Position numbers and translations under genes: made by a program. The notes beneath the pieces are model-generated. The model saw nothing but the letters and a program-made list of their open reading frames with translations, was not told the DNA's origin and made no database searches. A stretch of 64,000 nucleotides of DNA, taken from Candidatus Bathyarchaeota archaeon. Its GTDB lineage: Archaea > Thermoproteota > Bathyarchaeia > Bathyarchaeales > Bathycorpusculaceae. The stretch lies in assembly GCA_026014745.1 (NCBI GenBank), contig JAOZHS010000001.1, forward strand, positions 1 to 64,000. Direction: 5' to 3'. Shown one piece after another: positions 8,878-16,144 of this stretch. How positions within the stretch are numbered: position 1 is the stretch's first letter; the number at the start of each line of letters is the position of its first letter.

Positions 8878-9252
8878 ATGGAGTGTAAACGTTGCAAACT
8901 AACCCTCCAAGAAGGAGAATCCTACGAGCTCCACGGCAAAATTCTCTGTGAAGACTGCTACATGTATGAAACCAACCCGCCTAAAGGATGTGACCCAATG
9001 GCGGTTTCTTCGGCGCTCTCGATACGTAAACAACTCGGTCAAACAGGCAGCGCAGGCTTAACCGAGCAACAACAAATAATCTACAACACCATCATAGAAC
9101 ACGGCAAAATCACAAGAGAAGAACTATTAAAAATAACCTGCCTAAAACTCGAAGAGCTTGAACAGCAGATGGCTTTCTTTAGGCACTGCGAATTAGTCCG
9201 CGCTTTTCGGGGAGAAGACGGCAAAGTTTACTTAACGAAATGGGAAAAATAG
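8878..9252 (+). CDS. Zinc-ribbon and winged-helix small protein
   Basis: Protein of 124 aa (127 if the GTG at 8869 is used; GGTG six nt before the ATG favours 8878). Residues 1-35 form a zinc-knuckle or LIM-like half (C-K-R-C then C-E-D-C-Y). After a linker, residues 60-124 look like a winged helix: L-T-E-Q-Q-Q-I-I-Y-N-T-I, G-K-I-T-R-E-E-L-L-K-I-T, then a wing ending in G-K-V-Y-L-T-K. A DNA-binding role is likely; its targets are unknown. It converges on the flavodoxin gene, whose stop is directly adjacent at 9253. It could sense metal or redox state for the CODH region, but the sequence does not show this directly. Confidence 0.75.
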   Translation: MECKRCKLTLQEGESYELHGKILCEDCYMYETNPPKGCDPMAVSSALSIRKQLGQTGSAGLTEQQQIIYNTIIEHGKITREELLKITCLKLEELEQQMAFFRHCELVRAFRGEDGKVYLTKWEK

Positions 9253-9789
9253 TTAGAGCATTTTGCCGATGCGTTTAGCGTCGTCTTGGATGACTTTGAG
9301 TTGCTCTACAGTGGGTTTTCCACGAATATCACCTAGTCTACCCAAGGTGCTATGTTCAAGTGAACCGTGAAATTCACTAAGGACATACCATTCGTCTATG
9401 ACTCTAAAACCGATGTGCTCGAAATATTGCCCAATATCCTTCCCCACGGGGGTGGCTTCATCTATTCCTGTGTGGGGTCCTGAATAAGTTACAAAGATTA
9501 GGGCGTTTTTTCCGGGGACTTTTGGCGCTGAAGGCTTTATCTGACCGTTTTGGCGGTAATAAGCAAATTTTTTCTTCAAAAAAGCAGTCATCGGCTCAGG
9601 TGGATGCCAAGAATATGAGGGGCAACCTACGCAGACGAGGTCGTAGTCAAAGTAATCTATGGTTTCGGCTTCTTCGGGGGTTTTGATTGTTACTTGGATG
9701 TCGGCTTCTTCTAGGCCTTGTTTTATGGAGTTGGCGACTTTTTGTGTGTTGCCAGTTTTGGACCAATAAATTATCAATGCACTTTTCAT
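9253..9789 (-). CDS. Flavodoxin family protein
   Basis: A 178-residue flavodoxin-like protein, probably FMN-binding and used as a low-potential electron carrier or NAD(P)H:quinone-type reductase. The N-terminal phosphate loop is clear (Y-W-S-K-T-G-N-T-Q-K-V-A, residues 8-19). The isoalloxazine loops fit G-C-P-S-Y-S-W-H-P-P-E (about residues 55-65) and V-T-Y-S-G-P-H-T-G. The C-terminal region (G-F-R-V-I-D-E-W-Y-V) continues the alternating fold. Nothing is missing. A flavodoxin beside CODH accessory genes is a plausible partner for CODH or for the iron-sulfur assembly genes upstream, but the donor is not shown. Confidence 0.88.
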   Translation of the reverse strand: MKSALIIYWSKTGNTQKVANSIKQGLEEADIQVTIKTPEEAETIDYFDYDLVCVGCPSYSWHPPEPMTAFLKKKFAYYRQNGQIKPSAPKVPGKNALIFVTYSGPHTGIDEATPVGKDIGQYFEHIGFRVIDEWYVLSEFHGSLEHSTLGRLGDIRGKPTVEQLKVIQDDAKRIGKML

Positions 9790-9839
9790 TTCTTAAAACT
9801 CCTAGAAATTTATCGAATTATGATATATTAGGTTCTGGG

Positions 9840-10154
9840 TCATTGGTGGTTTAGAGATAAACAAAAGGGCGTAGGCTCAAGAAATTGGTGTTTTAAAGTG
9901 AAGAGCGCGTTGTATCGGCAGAATTTAGAGCAGTCTCCGCAGTGAACGCAGAGCGTTTCATTTATTTTTGGGATTGCTGTGTAGACGGGTTCAGTTCTGA
10001 AGGGGTTAGGATGCAGAAGAACGTGGGCATTAGGTTCTTCTACGTCGCAGTCTAAGAATTGAACGTCGCCTACTGAAAGAGCTAGGTTCACAGCTAGAGA
10101 GGTTTTGCCTGTGCCTCCTTTGCCGCTAGCATTCGCCACAATCACTTCTTTCAC
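9840..10154 (-). pseudogene. Truncated MinD-type ATPase with ferredoxin insert
   Basis: The first 85 residues match MinD/Mrp-like ATPases that carry an inserted ferredoxin domain and are normally about 280-290 aa. The P-loop A-S-G-K-G-G-T-G-K-T-S is intact (residues 9-19), D-C-D-V-E-E-P-N-A-H follows, then the first ferredoxin motif C-V-H-C-G-D-C-S-K-F-C-R-Y-N-A-L. After that comes a 20-residue unrelated tail and a stop. Only 50 bp separate the stop from the flavodoxin start, so the missing two thirds (second cluster, Walker B, C-terminal domain) were deleted rather than frameshifted. It is probably a remnant, though a 104-aa nucleotide-binding protein cannot be excluded. It lies downstream of the IscU-like gene. 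Confidence 0.7.
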
Positions 10155-10175
10155 CTACAATTCAAATACCAGAAA

Positions 10176-10598
10176 TTATGGGGCATGGGATTCTTCGTAC
10201 TCAGCAAGTGCCTTCTTGAGGGTTTTTATGGTGAATTCAGCGCATTCTTGTTTTGAGGGGGGCAATCCGCCTATTGCTTCTAAGACGTCATCTTCGGAGA
10301 GTCGTTTTGCGTGGATAAGTGGTTTACCTTTAACCAGAATAGTCAGTGCAGACATCGCAGATAAGGTGCCAGGGCATCCGTAACAGAGGAATTTTGCGTC
10401 TTCAACTATGTCACCATTGAGTTTTAGGTAGAGGCGGATTAAGTCGCCGCTGAAACCTAAAAAGACGCTGCTGACATCGGCGTTGTCGATGGTGCCAACG
10501 TTAACTTTGCTTTGGTACAGTTCGATGGATCGGGTGGTGTAGCCTAATTCGGCGAGTTGTTGGGCTTCAGTTATTTTTTCAGTCATAGAGTTTACCAT
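10176..10598 (-). CDS. IscU/NifU-like scaffold protein lacking the first cysteine
   Basis: A 140-aa protein resembling IscU/NifU N-terminal scaffolds for iron-sulfur clusters: N-V-G-T-I-D-N-A-D-V (residues 32-41), F-S-G-D-L-I-R-L-Y-L-K-L, C-Y-G-C-P-G-T-L-S-A-M-S-A-L, then S-K-Q-E-C-A-E-F. Classic IscU uses three cysteines. The first (the C of C-G-D) is serine here (F-S-G-D). The second and third sites are kept, and the second has an extra cysteine (C-Y-G-C). It lies 3 bp after the NifX-like gene and upstream of the truncated MinD ATPase. It may carry a cluster in another way or act in nickel/iron transfer to CODH. The family assignment is good; the function is unsure. Confidence 0.75.
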   Translation of the reverse strand: MVNSMTEKITEAQQLAELGYTTRSIELYQSKVNVGTIDNADVSSVFLGFSGDLIRLYLKLNGDIVEDAKFLCYGCPGTLSAMSALTILVKGKPLIHAKRLSEDDVLEAIGGLPPSKQECAEFTIKTLKKALAEYEESHAP

Positions 10599-10601
10599 GG
10601 T

Positions 10602-10976
10602 TTAATGATGGTGGTGAGCGTGGGAGCAGCCTTCAGATAATGCATCAAGTTTGCCCTGAGTGTAGGCTTCAACTGCTTCTTTGACGGTGGTTGCGGTGGT
10701 TTTTAGAACTTCTATGCCTGAACTGTTGAAGGCCATGATTCCGCGGGGTCCCATGCCATGGACTAGCATTGCTTTGGGTTGGAGTTTGGTTAGATGGTCG
10801 TGTGGGGAACCGATGCCGCCTAAGTGTTCGCTGACGTTTGCGACGTGGGTTATGTTTAGGATTGCGTTGTCGTCGAGTTCAATTATGGTAAAGAAGGGGG
10901 CTCTGCCAAAATGTTCTGCAACGGGGGCAGCTAAGCCATCTTGGGTTTCTGTGGGTATGATGATTTTGTCAGTCAT
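10602..10976 (-). CDS. NifX/NifB-C-terminal-like cofactor-binding protein with His tail
   Basis: A 124-aa member of the dinitrogenase iron-molybdenum cofactor family (NifX, NafY, NifB C-terminus): P-V-A-E-H-F-G-R-A-P-F-F-T-I-I-E-L (residues 18-34), then H-L-G-G-I-G-S-P-H-D-H-L and L-V-H-G-M-G-P-R-G. These small RNase-H-fold proteins bind metal clusters and occur in many archaea without nitrogenase. The C-terminus C-S-H-A-H-H-H-H is a ready nickel or zinc site. It is the first gene of a unit with the IscU-like gene (3 bp apart). Next to two CooC genes and the CODH operon, a role in metal handling for CODH is plausible, but this is inference. Confidence 0.82.
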   Translation of the reverse strand: MTDKIIIPTETQDGLAAPVAEHFGRAPFFTIIELDDNAILNITHVANVSEHLGGIGSPHDHLTKLQPKAMLVHGMGPRGIMAFNSSGIEVLKTTATTVKEAVEAYTQGKLDALSEGCSHAHHHH

Positions 10977-11173
10977 TCTGTTTCACCTCGTGGGGGAGCT
11001 TCAAGGTTAGCATTTGTTTAATTACTAAATCATATTAATACGTTCTGTTTAGAAAATAAACTCGCATTTACTGGGACACAATAACCAAACTACAGTAACA
11101 TTTTGACCAAACTTCTAATGAAAAAAAAGAAACAAAAATAACACAAAAGAAAACAAAAAGAAAGCTGACTGAA

Positions 11174-11950
11174 CTATGCCTTTTTCATCAAAAGGTCACA
11201 GATCTCATCAATAGCCTTAATCGCCGCCATATCCTTATTCCGCAACGGCGTCTGACCCATCATGTCTGCTTCAATGACTTTTTGGTCAAAGGGCACAAAC
11301 GAAAGCAACGCAATACCATTTTTGTCAGCAAAACTCTGCACAGCTTCCTTCTGAGCGTCATTCATCACTCGGTTAGCCACTAAAAAGAGCTGTTTCATGC
11401 CTGCCTGAGATGCCATGTCATGGATGTGTTTTGCGATTTCAAGAGATTTAAGGTTAGAATCCGCCACGATTAAGAGTGCATCGACTTGTCTTGCGGTTCC
11501 TCTGCCGATGTGTTCCACGCCAGCTTCAAGGTCTAAGACGACGGCTTCGTTGCGTTCCACCACGAGGTGCCGCATCAAAGCGCGTATAACGGCGTTTGGT
11601 GCACACATACACCCAGCACCCATAGACTGCACAGTACCCATAACAATGAGGCTGACGCCTAAAGGTGTGGGAACTGCATATTGTTTGACGATGTCGTCTA
11701 CAGTGAAGTTTAGGTTGTAGACGCCTGAGTAGCCTGTGCTGGTTTTGGAGTCAACGAGTTCCTTGTTCTCGGAGATAGGGACGATTTTTCGGGTTTGTTC
11801 AGGCGATAAACCAAGAGTTAAACCCAGATTAGGCGAAGAATCTGCATCAATCGCCATGGTCTTTAATCCACGCTGAGAAAAGCCATAAGCTAAACCGCCT
11901 GCGAGGAGAGTTTTACCAACGCCACCTTTACCAGAAACAGCAATCTTCAT
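11174..11950 (-). CDS. cooC: Second CooC-type ATPase
   Basis: A 258-residue CooC/MinD-family ATPase with the full deviant Walker A motif S-G-K-G-G-V-G-K-T (residues 5-13), A-I-D-A-D-S-S-P-N-L-G (about 34-44), a C-x-C metal motif in G-A-G-C-M-C-A-P-N-A (about 109-118) and V-V-L-D-L-E-A-G-V-E-H (Walker B region, about 136). This is closer to textbook CooC than the copy next to cdhA. The ATG at 11950 is chosen over an in-frame GTG three codons upstream because M-K-I-A-V-S-G-K-G-G is the family start. It stands alone, with about 200 bp before the next gene. It could serve the same CODH or another nickel enzyme. Confidence 0.88.
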   Translation of the reverse strand: MKIAVSGKGGVGKTLLAGGLAYGFSQRGLKTMAIDADSSPNLGLTLGLSPEQTRKIVPISENKELVDSKTSTGYSGVYNLNFTVDDIVKQYAVPTPLGVSLIVMGTVQSMGAGCMCAPNAVIRALMRHLVVERNEAVVLDLEAGVEHIGRGTARQVDALLIVADSNLKSLEIAKHIHDMASQAGMKQLFLVANRVMNDAQKEAVQSFADKNGIALLSFVPFDQKVIEADMMGQTPLRNKDMAAIKAIDEICDLLMKKA

Positions 11951-12066
11951 AACAATCACAAACTTACAAGCTTCCAGCCAGATTAATTTAGATTTCCTAA
12001 AAGCTCAGAAAAATTAACCGTGCAGTTGAAAAGCAGATTAACGCTGTTTTAAGACAGAGGTTTTTT

Positions 12067-12573
12067 CTAAATAGGCTTTACGGGTTGTTGCAGCACGGTT
12101 TTTCTGGGTAGAAAACCAAACCGACCATAGAAGTCGAAAGCGCCCTCATTGCCTACGCTGACCTCAACAATTTTTGATGTTGCACCCTGTTGTTCCATCC
12201 AAGCCAACGCATTCTGCATCAAGGAACCGCCAACACCCATATTGCGGTATTTGGCACGGACAAAAACTGACTCAATTTCACCAGTTTTTTCAACTACACT
12301 GCTGACCAAGTAACCTACCGTCTCGCCTGTGGCTTCATCAAAAGCCAAATCAACATGTAAAACGCCACGTTGAGCCTTCTTTAGGAGGTAAGCTTTGCGT
12401 TTCTCAAAAGTCATATCATTATAGTGGTCTTTGAAGTTGAGGGACCGCTGGCAGTGGTATTGGTTTAGGTCTATCCAGAGCGACTCGATTTGGTCAAGGA
12501 CATCGTGGTTTCCTTGGGTGTAGCGGATTTTGGGTTTATCAGTCAAGGTCTCGCCGAAGCACAAGTCTGTCAT
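12067..12573 (-). CDS. GNAT family N-acetyltransferase
   Basis: A 168-aa acetyltransferase of the GNAT fold. The acetyl-CoA-binding motif A is V-F-V-R-A-K-Y-R-N-M-G-V-G-G-S-L-M-Q-N-A (about residues 108-127), preceded by the strand E-T-V-G-Y-L-V-S-S-V. Motif B with K-I-V-E-V-S-V and A-F-D-F-Y-G-R-F-G-F follows. The substrate cannot be read from the sequence. It diverges from the FrhB-like gene (62 bp apart). There is no signal peptide. Confidence 0.88.
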   Translation of the reverse strand: MTDLCFGETLTDKPKIRYTQGNHDVLDQIESLWIDLNQYHCQRSLNFKDHYNDMTFEKRKAYLLKKAQRGVLHVDLAFDEATGETVGYLVSSVVEKTGEIESVFVRAKYRNMGVGGSLMQNALAWMEQQGATSKIVEVSVGNEGAFDFYGRFGFLPRKTVLQQPVKPI

Positions 12574-12635
12574 CTGAGTTTAAAGCTTTATTTGCTAAAA
12601 CACACCTAAATCTACAGAAAACAGGTCACGCTTTT

Positions 12636-13502
12636 ATGTCAAACAACAAAAGTGAACCCCAAAATTCCAGAGCAAAAGAGGACGCTGAAATTGAACAGCA
12701 ATTCCTTAAAGGAACCAAAGACCCCGAACTCGGCGTCCACTCCAACCTGTTTTCGGCGCGATGCAACTTTAGAGGGCAGGATGGCGGCGTGGTAACGGCT
12801 TTGCTGATTAAAGGGCTGAGGGAGGGCTTGTTTGATGCAGCCATTGTGGTTAAGCGCATGGAGGGGTATACTGCTGAGGCAGCGGTAGCGCAGACATCAG
12901 AAGAAATTGAGGAGGCAAAAGGTTCTAAGTACCTCAAAGTTAACGTTGCTAAAAAAGCCAAAGAACTCATAAAGCAAGGTAAAACCCGCTTAGCCGTTGT
13001 TTGCACACCCTGTGAAGGTAGGGTCATGCGGAAAATCCAGCAAGCCCTTGAGGATAAAGCCGAAATAGTGATTGTGGGGCTCTTTTGCTTTGAAACCTTC
13101 AACGCCAATCAACTAAGAGAACAGATAAAAATGCGACTGAACGTGGACGTGAATAGTGCTGAAAAAACAGAGATTAGGCAGGGTAAATTTACAATGCAGG
13201 TTGAAGGCAAAGAGTATGCCTGTAAAGTGAAGGAGTTGGACTGCGCTGCTGAGAAGGCGTGTGGGTTTTGTGGGGATTTTGTTTCGCGGTTTGCGGATAT
13301 TTCGGTGGGTTCGGCGGGTAGCAAGAGGGGGTTCTCAACGGTTATTGTACGCTCGGATGTTGGGGAAAAACTAATCAAAGGATTGGATTGCACCCTGGAG
13401 TCGGTGGATAAGGAAGATATCGCTAAATTGGTCAGGTTCAAGGCGGAACGCGCCAAAAAAGCCTTTGCAGCCTTACAAAACCCAGATATGCAACGCGTAT
13501 AG
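12636..13502 (+). CDS. Coenzyme F420 hydrogenase/dehydrogenase beta subunit family protein
   Basis: A 288-aa FrhB-like protein. Family members carry FAD and [4Fe-4S] clusters and pass electrons between F420 or ferredoxin and a partner. Matching parts are A-R-C-N-F-R-G-Q-D-G-G-V-V-T-A-L-L (residues 44-60), the V-C-T-P-C-E-G-R-V strand-loop (about 127), and the cluster motif C-G-F-C-G-D-F-V-S-R-F-A-D-I-S-V-G (about 210-226). It is not fused to another domain. The next gene, 102 bp on, is a MetF-like reductase, followed by cofE for F420 synthesis. Transfer of electrons from F420H2 to the MetF-like enzyme is therefore attractive, but unproven. Confidence 0.85.
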   Translation: MSNNKSEPQNSRAKEDAEIEQQFLKGTKDPELGVHSNLFSARCNFRGQDGGVVTALLIKGLREGLFDAAIVVKRMEGYTAEAAVAQTSEEIEEAKGSKYLKVNVAKKAKELIKQGKTRLAVVCTPCEGRVMRKIQQALEDKAEIVIVGLFCFETFNANQLREQIKMRLNVDVNSAEKTEIRQGKFTMQVEGKEYACKVKELDCAAEKACGFCGDFVSRFADISVGSAGSKRGFSTVIVRSDVGEKLIKGLDCTLESVDKEDIAKLVRFKAERAKKAFAALQNPDMQRV

Positions 13503-13604
13503 TCAACACTGCAAGAGAAAAATCTTGATTAACAAACTGTGGCTTATGCACGCAAAAGTTTTTTAGTCAAACCACTTATCCCTTTTAGCTGAGATGAAAA
13601 CTCC

Positions 13605-14330
13605 ATGAAAATCCTTAACGAGTTTGTCCCAACACGTAAATTTCTAAAGCTTGCAGATGAGCTCAAAGACTTAGTAGACGGCTGGAACGTAACTGACGGC
13701 GCAGCCGGTTTCCCCGCACCAAGCGGCGTCGTAGTCAGCTGCTTGCTCAAATACAAGTACCCAGAAAAATACGTCTGTCCCATCTTCATTCTCCACTACA
13801 AAGGCCCCGTTGAAGTCGGAGGATTAGCCCTCGCATCCGACGTCATTGGACTTGACGGTTTAGCAGTAACCATGGGCGACAACCCACGCTACGGCGAAGC
13901 CATCAAAATGCTCAAAAACTCTGAAGAAGCACGCGACTTCATCCGCAACACCGTCAAAACAAAGAACCTCAAGCTCGGCTGCTTACTAACCGCAAGACGC
14001 TCAATTGAAGAAACTCTTGCCCGCGTACGTGAGCCATGGGACTTCGTGTACTTCATGAGGCTCAACGATGACTCCCTTGAGGCACTCAAAGCAGTATCTG
14101 CGGAATGCAAAAAACTCAACAAGCCACTCTTCGCATACTTCCTGGTTGGAACATCCAAAAATACCGAAACAGTCAAACTGATCGGTTGGCCAACTGCCGC
14201 AACCATGGAAACAGTAGAAGAGAAAGCATCAAAACTTGTCGGCCTCGTCGACGGCATCATCGCAACCTGTGCAGGTGACGCTGAAGGCGACAAAATGATG
14301 CTCCAGAAACTCCAGAAATTCCGCGACTAA
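13605..14330 (+). CDS. Methylenetetrahydrofolate-reductase-like (MetF family) protein
   Basis: A 241-aa TIM-barrel protein of the MetF type, which reduces methylene-tetrahydropterin to methyl-tetrahydropterin. Typical stretches: W-N-V-T-D-G-A-A-G-F-P-A-P-S-G-V-V-V-S (residues 28-46), L-A-S-D-V-I-G-L-D-G-L-A-V-T-M-G-D-N-P (about 76-94), and L-G-C-L-L-T-A-R-R-S (about 124). It is shorter than standard MetF (about 290 aa), lacking most of the N-terminal E-F-x-P-P segment. Because CODH/ACS is close by, it may supply the last step of the methyl branch. The electron donor may be the FrhB-like neighbour. An alternative is a pterin-binding protein of other function. Confidence 0.7.
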   Translation: MKILNEFVPTRKFLKLADELKDLVDGWNVTDGAAGFPAPSGVVVSCLLKYKYPEKYVCPIFILHYKGPVEVGGLALASDVIGLDGLAVTMGDNPRYGEAIKMLKNSEEARDFIRNTVKTKNLKLGCLLTARRSIEETLARVREPWDFVYFMRLNDDSLEALKAVSAECKKLNKPLFAYFLVGTSKNTETVKLIGWPTAATMETVEEKASKLVGLVDGIIATCAGDAEGDKMMLQKLQKFRD

Positions 14331-14337
14331 ATCCTTT

Positions 14338-14362
14338 GAGACCTTTACGGTCTCCCCCTTAT
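14338..14362 (+). terminator. Terminator hairpin after metF-like gene
   Basis: A perfect 6-bp stem (GAGACC at 14338, GGTCTC at 14349-14354) with a 5-nt loop lies 8 bp after the MetF-like stop. A C/T-rich and then T-rich stretch follows. It separates the FrhB/MetF unit from cofE. Confidence 0.55.
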
Positions 14363-14433
14363 AATTTTAATTTCTTTATTTAAGACAAGATAAGCTTAAG
14401 TTCTAATTGCTAATATGCACTTTAGGCATCTTC

Positions 14434-15192
14434 ATGAATTCGGTTCAAGTCATTGCAGTCGAAGGCTTACCATTAATACAAAAAGGAAACAATTTAGGAA
14501 AACTCATCGTAGAAGCGGCAGAGAAACAGGGTACGCCACTTCAATCAAACGATGTGGTGGTAGTTACGCATGTGGTGGTTTCAAAAGCTGAGGGAAACGT
14601 CATCAACTTAGACACCGTAAATCCCTCTGAGCGAGCCCAAGAAATCGCGGCGCAAACCAAAAAGGACCCTGCCCTAGTCCAAGTTATTCTAAACGAAACC
14701 AAAGAAATCGTACGCATAGGACAAAACAGCATCATAACAGAAACTAAAAGCGGCATAATCTGCGCCAACGCGGGAGTAGACCGCTCAAACGTTTCTGGCG
14801 ACCGAAACGTGGTACCGTTGCCCGAAAACCCAAATGCATCCGCTCAACACATTCGAAGTGAAATTAAACGTGCAGCGGGAGTGGATGTGGCAGTTATTGT
14901 TTCGGACACTCATGGGCGACCGTTTCGGATGGGCGAAATCAACATTGCCGTGGGCACATCAGGGTTTAAGCCTATTCGAGACCGTCGAGGCGAAAAAGAC
15001 CTGTTTGGGTATGTTCTAAGAATTAAGCAGACGGCGGTTGCAGACGAGTTGGCTTCCGCCGCGGAACTCGTTATTGGGCAAGCCAACGAGGGCATCCCAG
15101 TTGCGATTATTCGAGGATACCATTATCTGCCAAGCGAAGAATCCTCAGCTACAAGTTTAACTAGGGCCAAAGAGAAAGACCTATTCCGCTGA
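14434..15192 (+). CDS. cofE: Coenzyme F420-0:L-glutamate ligase
   Basis: CofE adds glutamate residues to F420-0 using GTP to make the cofactor F420. The protein (252 aa from ATG 14434) has the full family pattern: V-E-G-L-P-L-I-Q-K-G-N-N-L-G near the start, D-V-V-V-V-T-H-V-V-V-S-K-A-E-G (about residues 40-54), C-A-N-A-G-V-D-R-S-N-V (about 110), V-I-V-S-D-T-H-G-R-P-F-R (about 152), and R-R-G-E-K-D-L-F-G-Y near 190. Starts 9 codons upstream are in frame, but M-N-S-V-Q-V-I-A-V-E-G fits the family. It implies that the organism makes F420, in line with the FrhB-like gene upstream. Confidence 0.95.
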   Translation: MNSVQVIAVEGLPLIQKGNNLGKLIVEAAEKQGTPLQSNDVVVVTHVVVSKAEGNVINLDTVNPSERAQEIAAQTKKDPALVQVILNETKEIVRIGQNSIITETKSGIICANAGVDRSNVSGDRNVVPLPENPNASAQHIRSEIKRAAGVDVAVIVSDTHGRPFRMGEINIAVGTSGFKPIRDRRGEKDLFGYVLRIKQTAVADELASAAELVIGQANEGIPVAIIRGYHYLPSEESSATSLTRAKEKDLFR

Positions 15193-15263
15193 CATGAGCG
15201 GTTTTCTTAACAAAGTTCAAAAACCTCAATGTCTAAAATAGCAGAAAATAGAAGGACAAAAAG

Positions 15264-15593
15264 ATGGAAGCACAAACCCCCAAAGAATTTTTCGAAAAAC
15301 AAGCACCAGCACAATTTAAAGCTGAAAAAGCAAAGGGCATCGATGTGGTAGCACAGATTAACTTAACAGGTATGGAAGGCGGCAACTGGACAGTTACCGT
15401 TAAAGACCAAAAACTCATCATAACCGAGGGCACCGACTCCGCAGCTGCATTAACGTTGAAGATGAGCGACGTTGACTTTATGTCAATGGTTAACGGGAAG
15501 CTGAGTGCCGAGAAAGCCTTCTTCACGGGGCGAGTGCAATTTAAAGGCAACATCGCCGTTGCGCTTAAACTAAAAGACGCGGGCTTTCTATAA
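15264..15593 (+). CDS. SCP2 sterol-binding domain protein
   Basis: A 109-aa single-domain SCP2-like protein that forms a hydrophobic pocket for lipids. The pattern fits: F-F-E-K-Q-A-P-A-Q-F-K-A at the start, then V-A-Q-I-N-L-T-G-M-E-G-G-N-W-T-V-T-V, A-A-L-T-L-K-M-S-D-V-D-F-M-S-M-V-N-G-K-L-S and A-F-F-T-G-R-V-Q-F-K-G (about residues 85-96). It has no signal peptide, so it is cytoplasmic. AGGACA lies before the ATG. It follows cofE on the same strand (71 bp) and converges with the cysteine-cluster gene, overlapping by 6 bp. The ligand is unknown. Confidence 0.88.
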   Translation: MEAQTPKEFFEKQAPAQFKAEKAKGIDVVAQINLTGMEGGNWTVTVKDQKLIITEGTDSAAALTLKMSDVDFMSMVNGKLSAEKAFFTGRVQFKGNIAVALKLKDAGFL

Positions 15594-16130
15594 GCCCAGC
15601 TTTTCGGTTACCTCTTTGGGTAATTCCTCTTCGCTTATTTTGAAGGTTTCAGGCTCATCTATCTTGTTGAGTTCACGGAGTTCATTGGCGCTAAGCTCCT
15701 TAACGAGGACCAAGATTTGTTTTTTGGCGACTTCAAAATGCGTCTGTAGGGTCGTTTGGTCTTTGTATAGGTCCCCTGCGTAGGCGCAGATGTTGGATTT
15801 TTTAAGGAAAAACTGCACTTTTTTGGTGGCAAAGTTAATGTCAAAAGTTATGGGCCCCGCAACGCAGGTTTCGGGTTTAACTGGGTGGATCATGCAACGT
15901 TTGGTGGTTTTGTCGTTGAAGACGCAACGTGAAGCCTCATCGACTGAAGGGTAGGAGTATTCTTTGGTTGTAAAAGGCATCGAGACAGTGATGCTGTTTT
16001 CTTTTAGGTATTGTTTGATGATTTTTTTGCGGTTCTCTGTCAAAGGGGGCTTTGCGTCTATGCAACAGATAATGCCGCATTCACTGCAAACATCGTAGGA
16101 ATAGGTTTTTCCTTTGTTATCTTCTGGCAT
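15588..16130 (-). CDS. YkgJ-family cysteine-cluster protein
   Basis: A 180-aa protein of the YkgJ/Fe-S or zinc cysteine-cluster family: C-S-E-C-G-I-I-C-C near the start, then C-V-F-N-D-K-T-T-K-R-C-M-I-H-P-V-K-P-E-T-C (about residues 66-86). The set of cysteines probably binds a metal. The ATG at 16130 is chosen because GGTGA lies 8 nt upstream; an in-frame GTG at 16142 overlaps that site. It follows the GCS2-like gene with little spacing, so both may be cotranscribed. No specific role is known for the family. Confidence 0.85.
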   Translation of the reverse strand: MPEDNKGKTYSYDVCSECGIICCIDAKPPLTENRKKIIKQYLKENSITVSMPFTTKEYSYPSVDEASRCVFNDKTTKRCMIHPVKPETCVAGPITFDINFATKKVQFFLKKSNICAYAGDLYKDQTTLQTHFEVAKKQILVLVKELSANELRELNKIDEPETFKISEEELPKEVTEKLGL

Positions 16131-16144
16131 TTTTGGTTTCACCT

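Noticed and set aside
12626-13108. A 160-codon minus-strand frame opposite the FrhB-like gene
   Set aside because: The plus-strand gene has clear family motifs over its whole length; the antisense frame has none.
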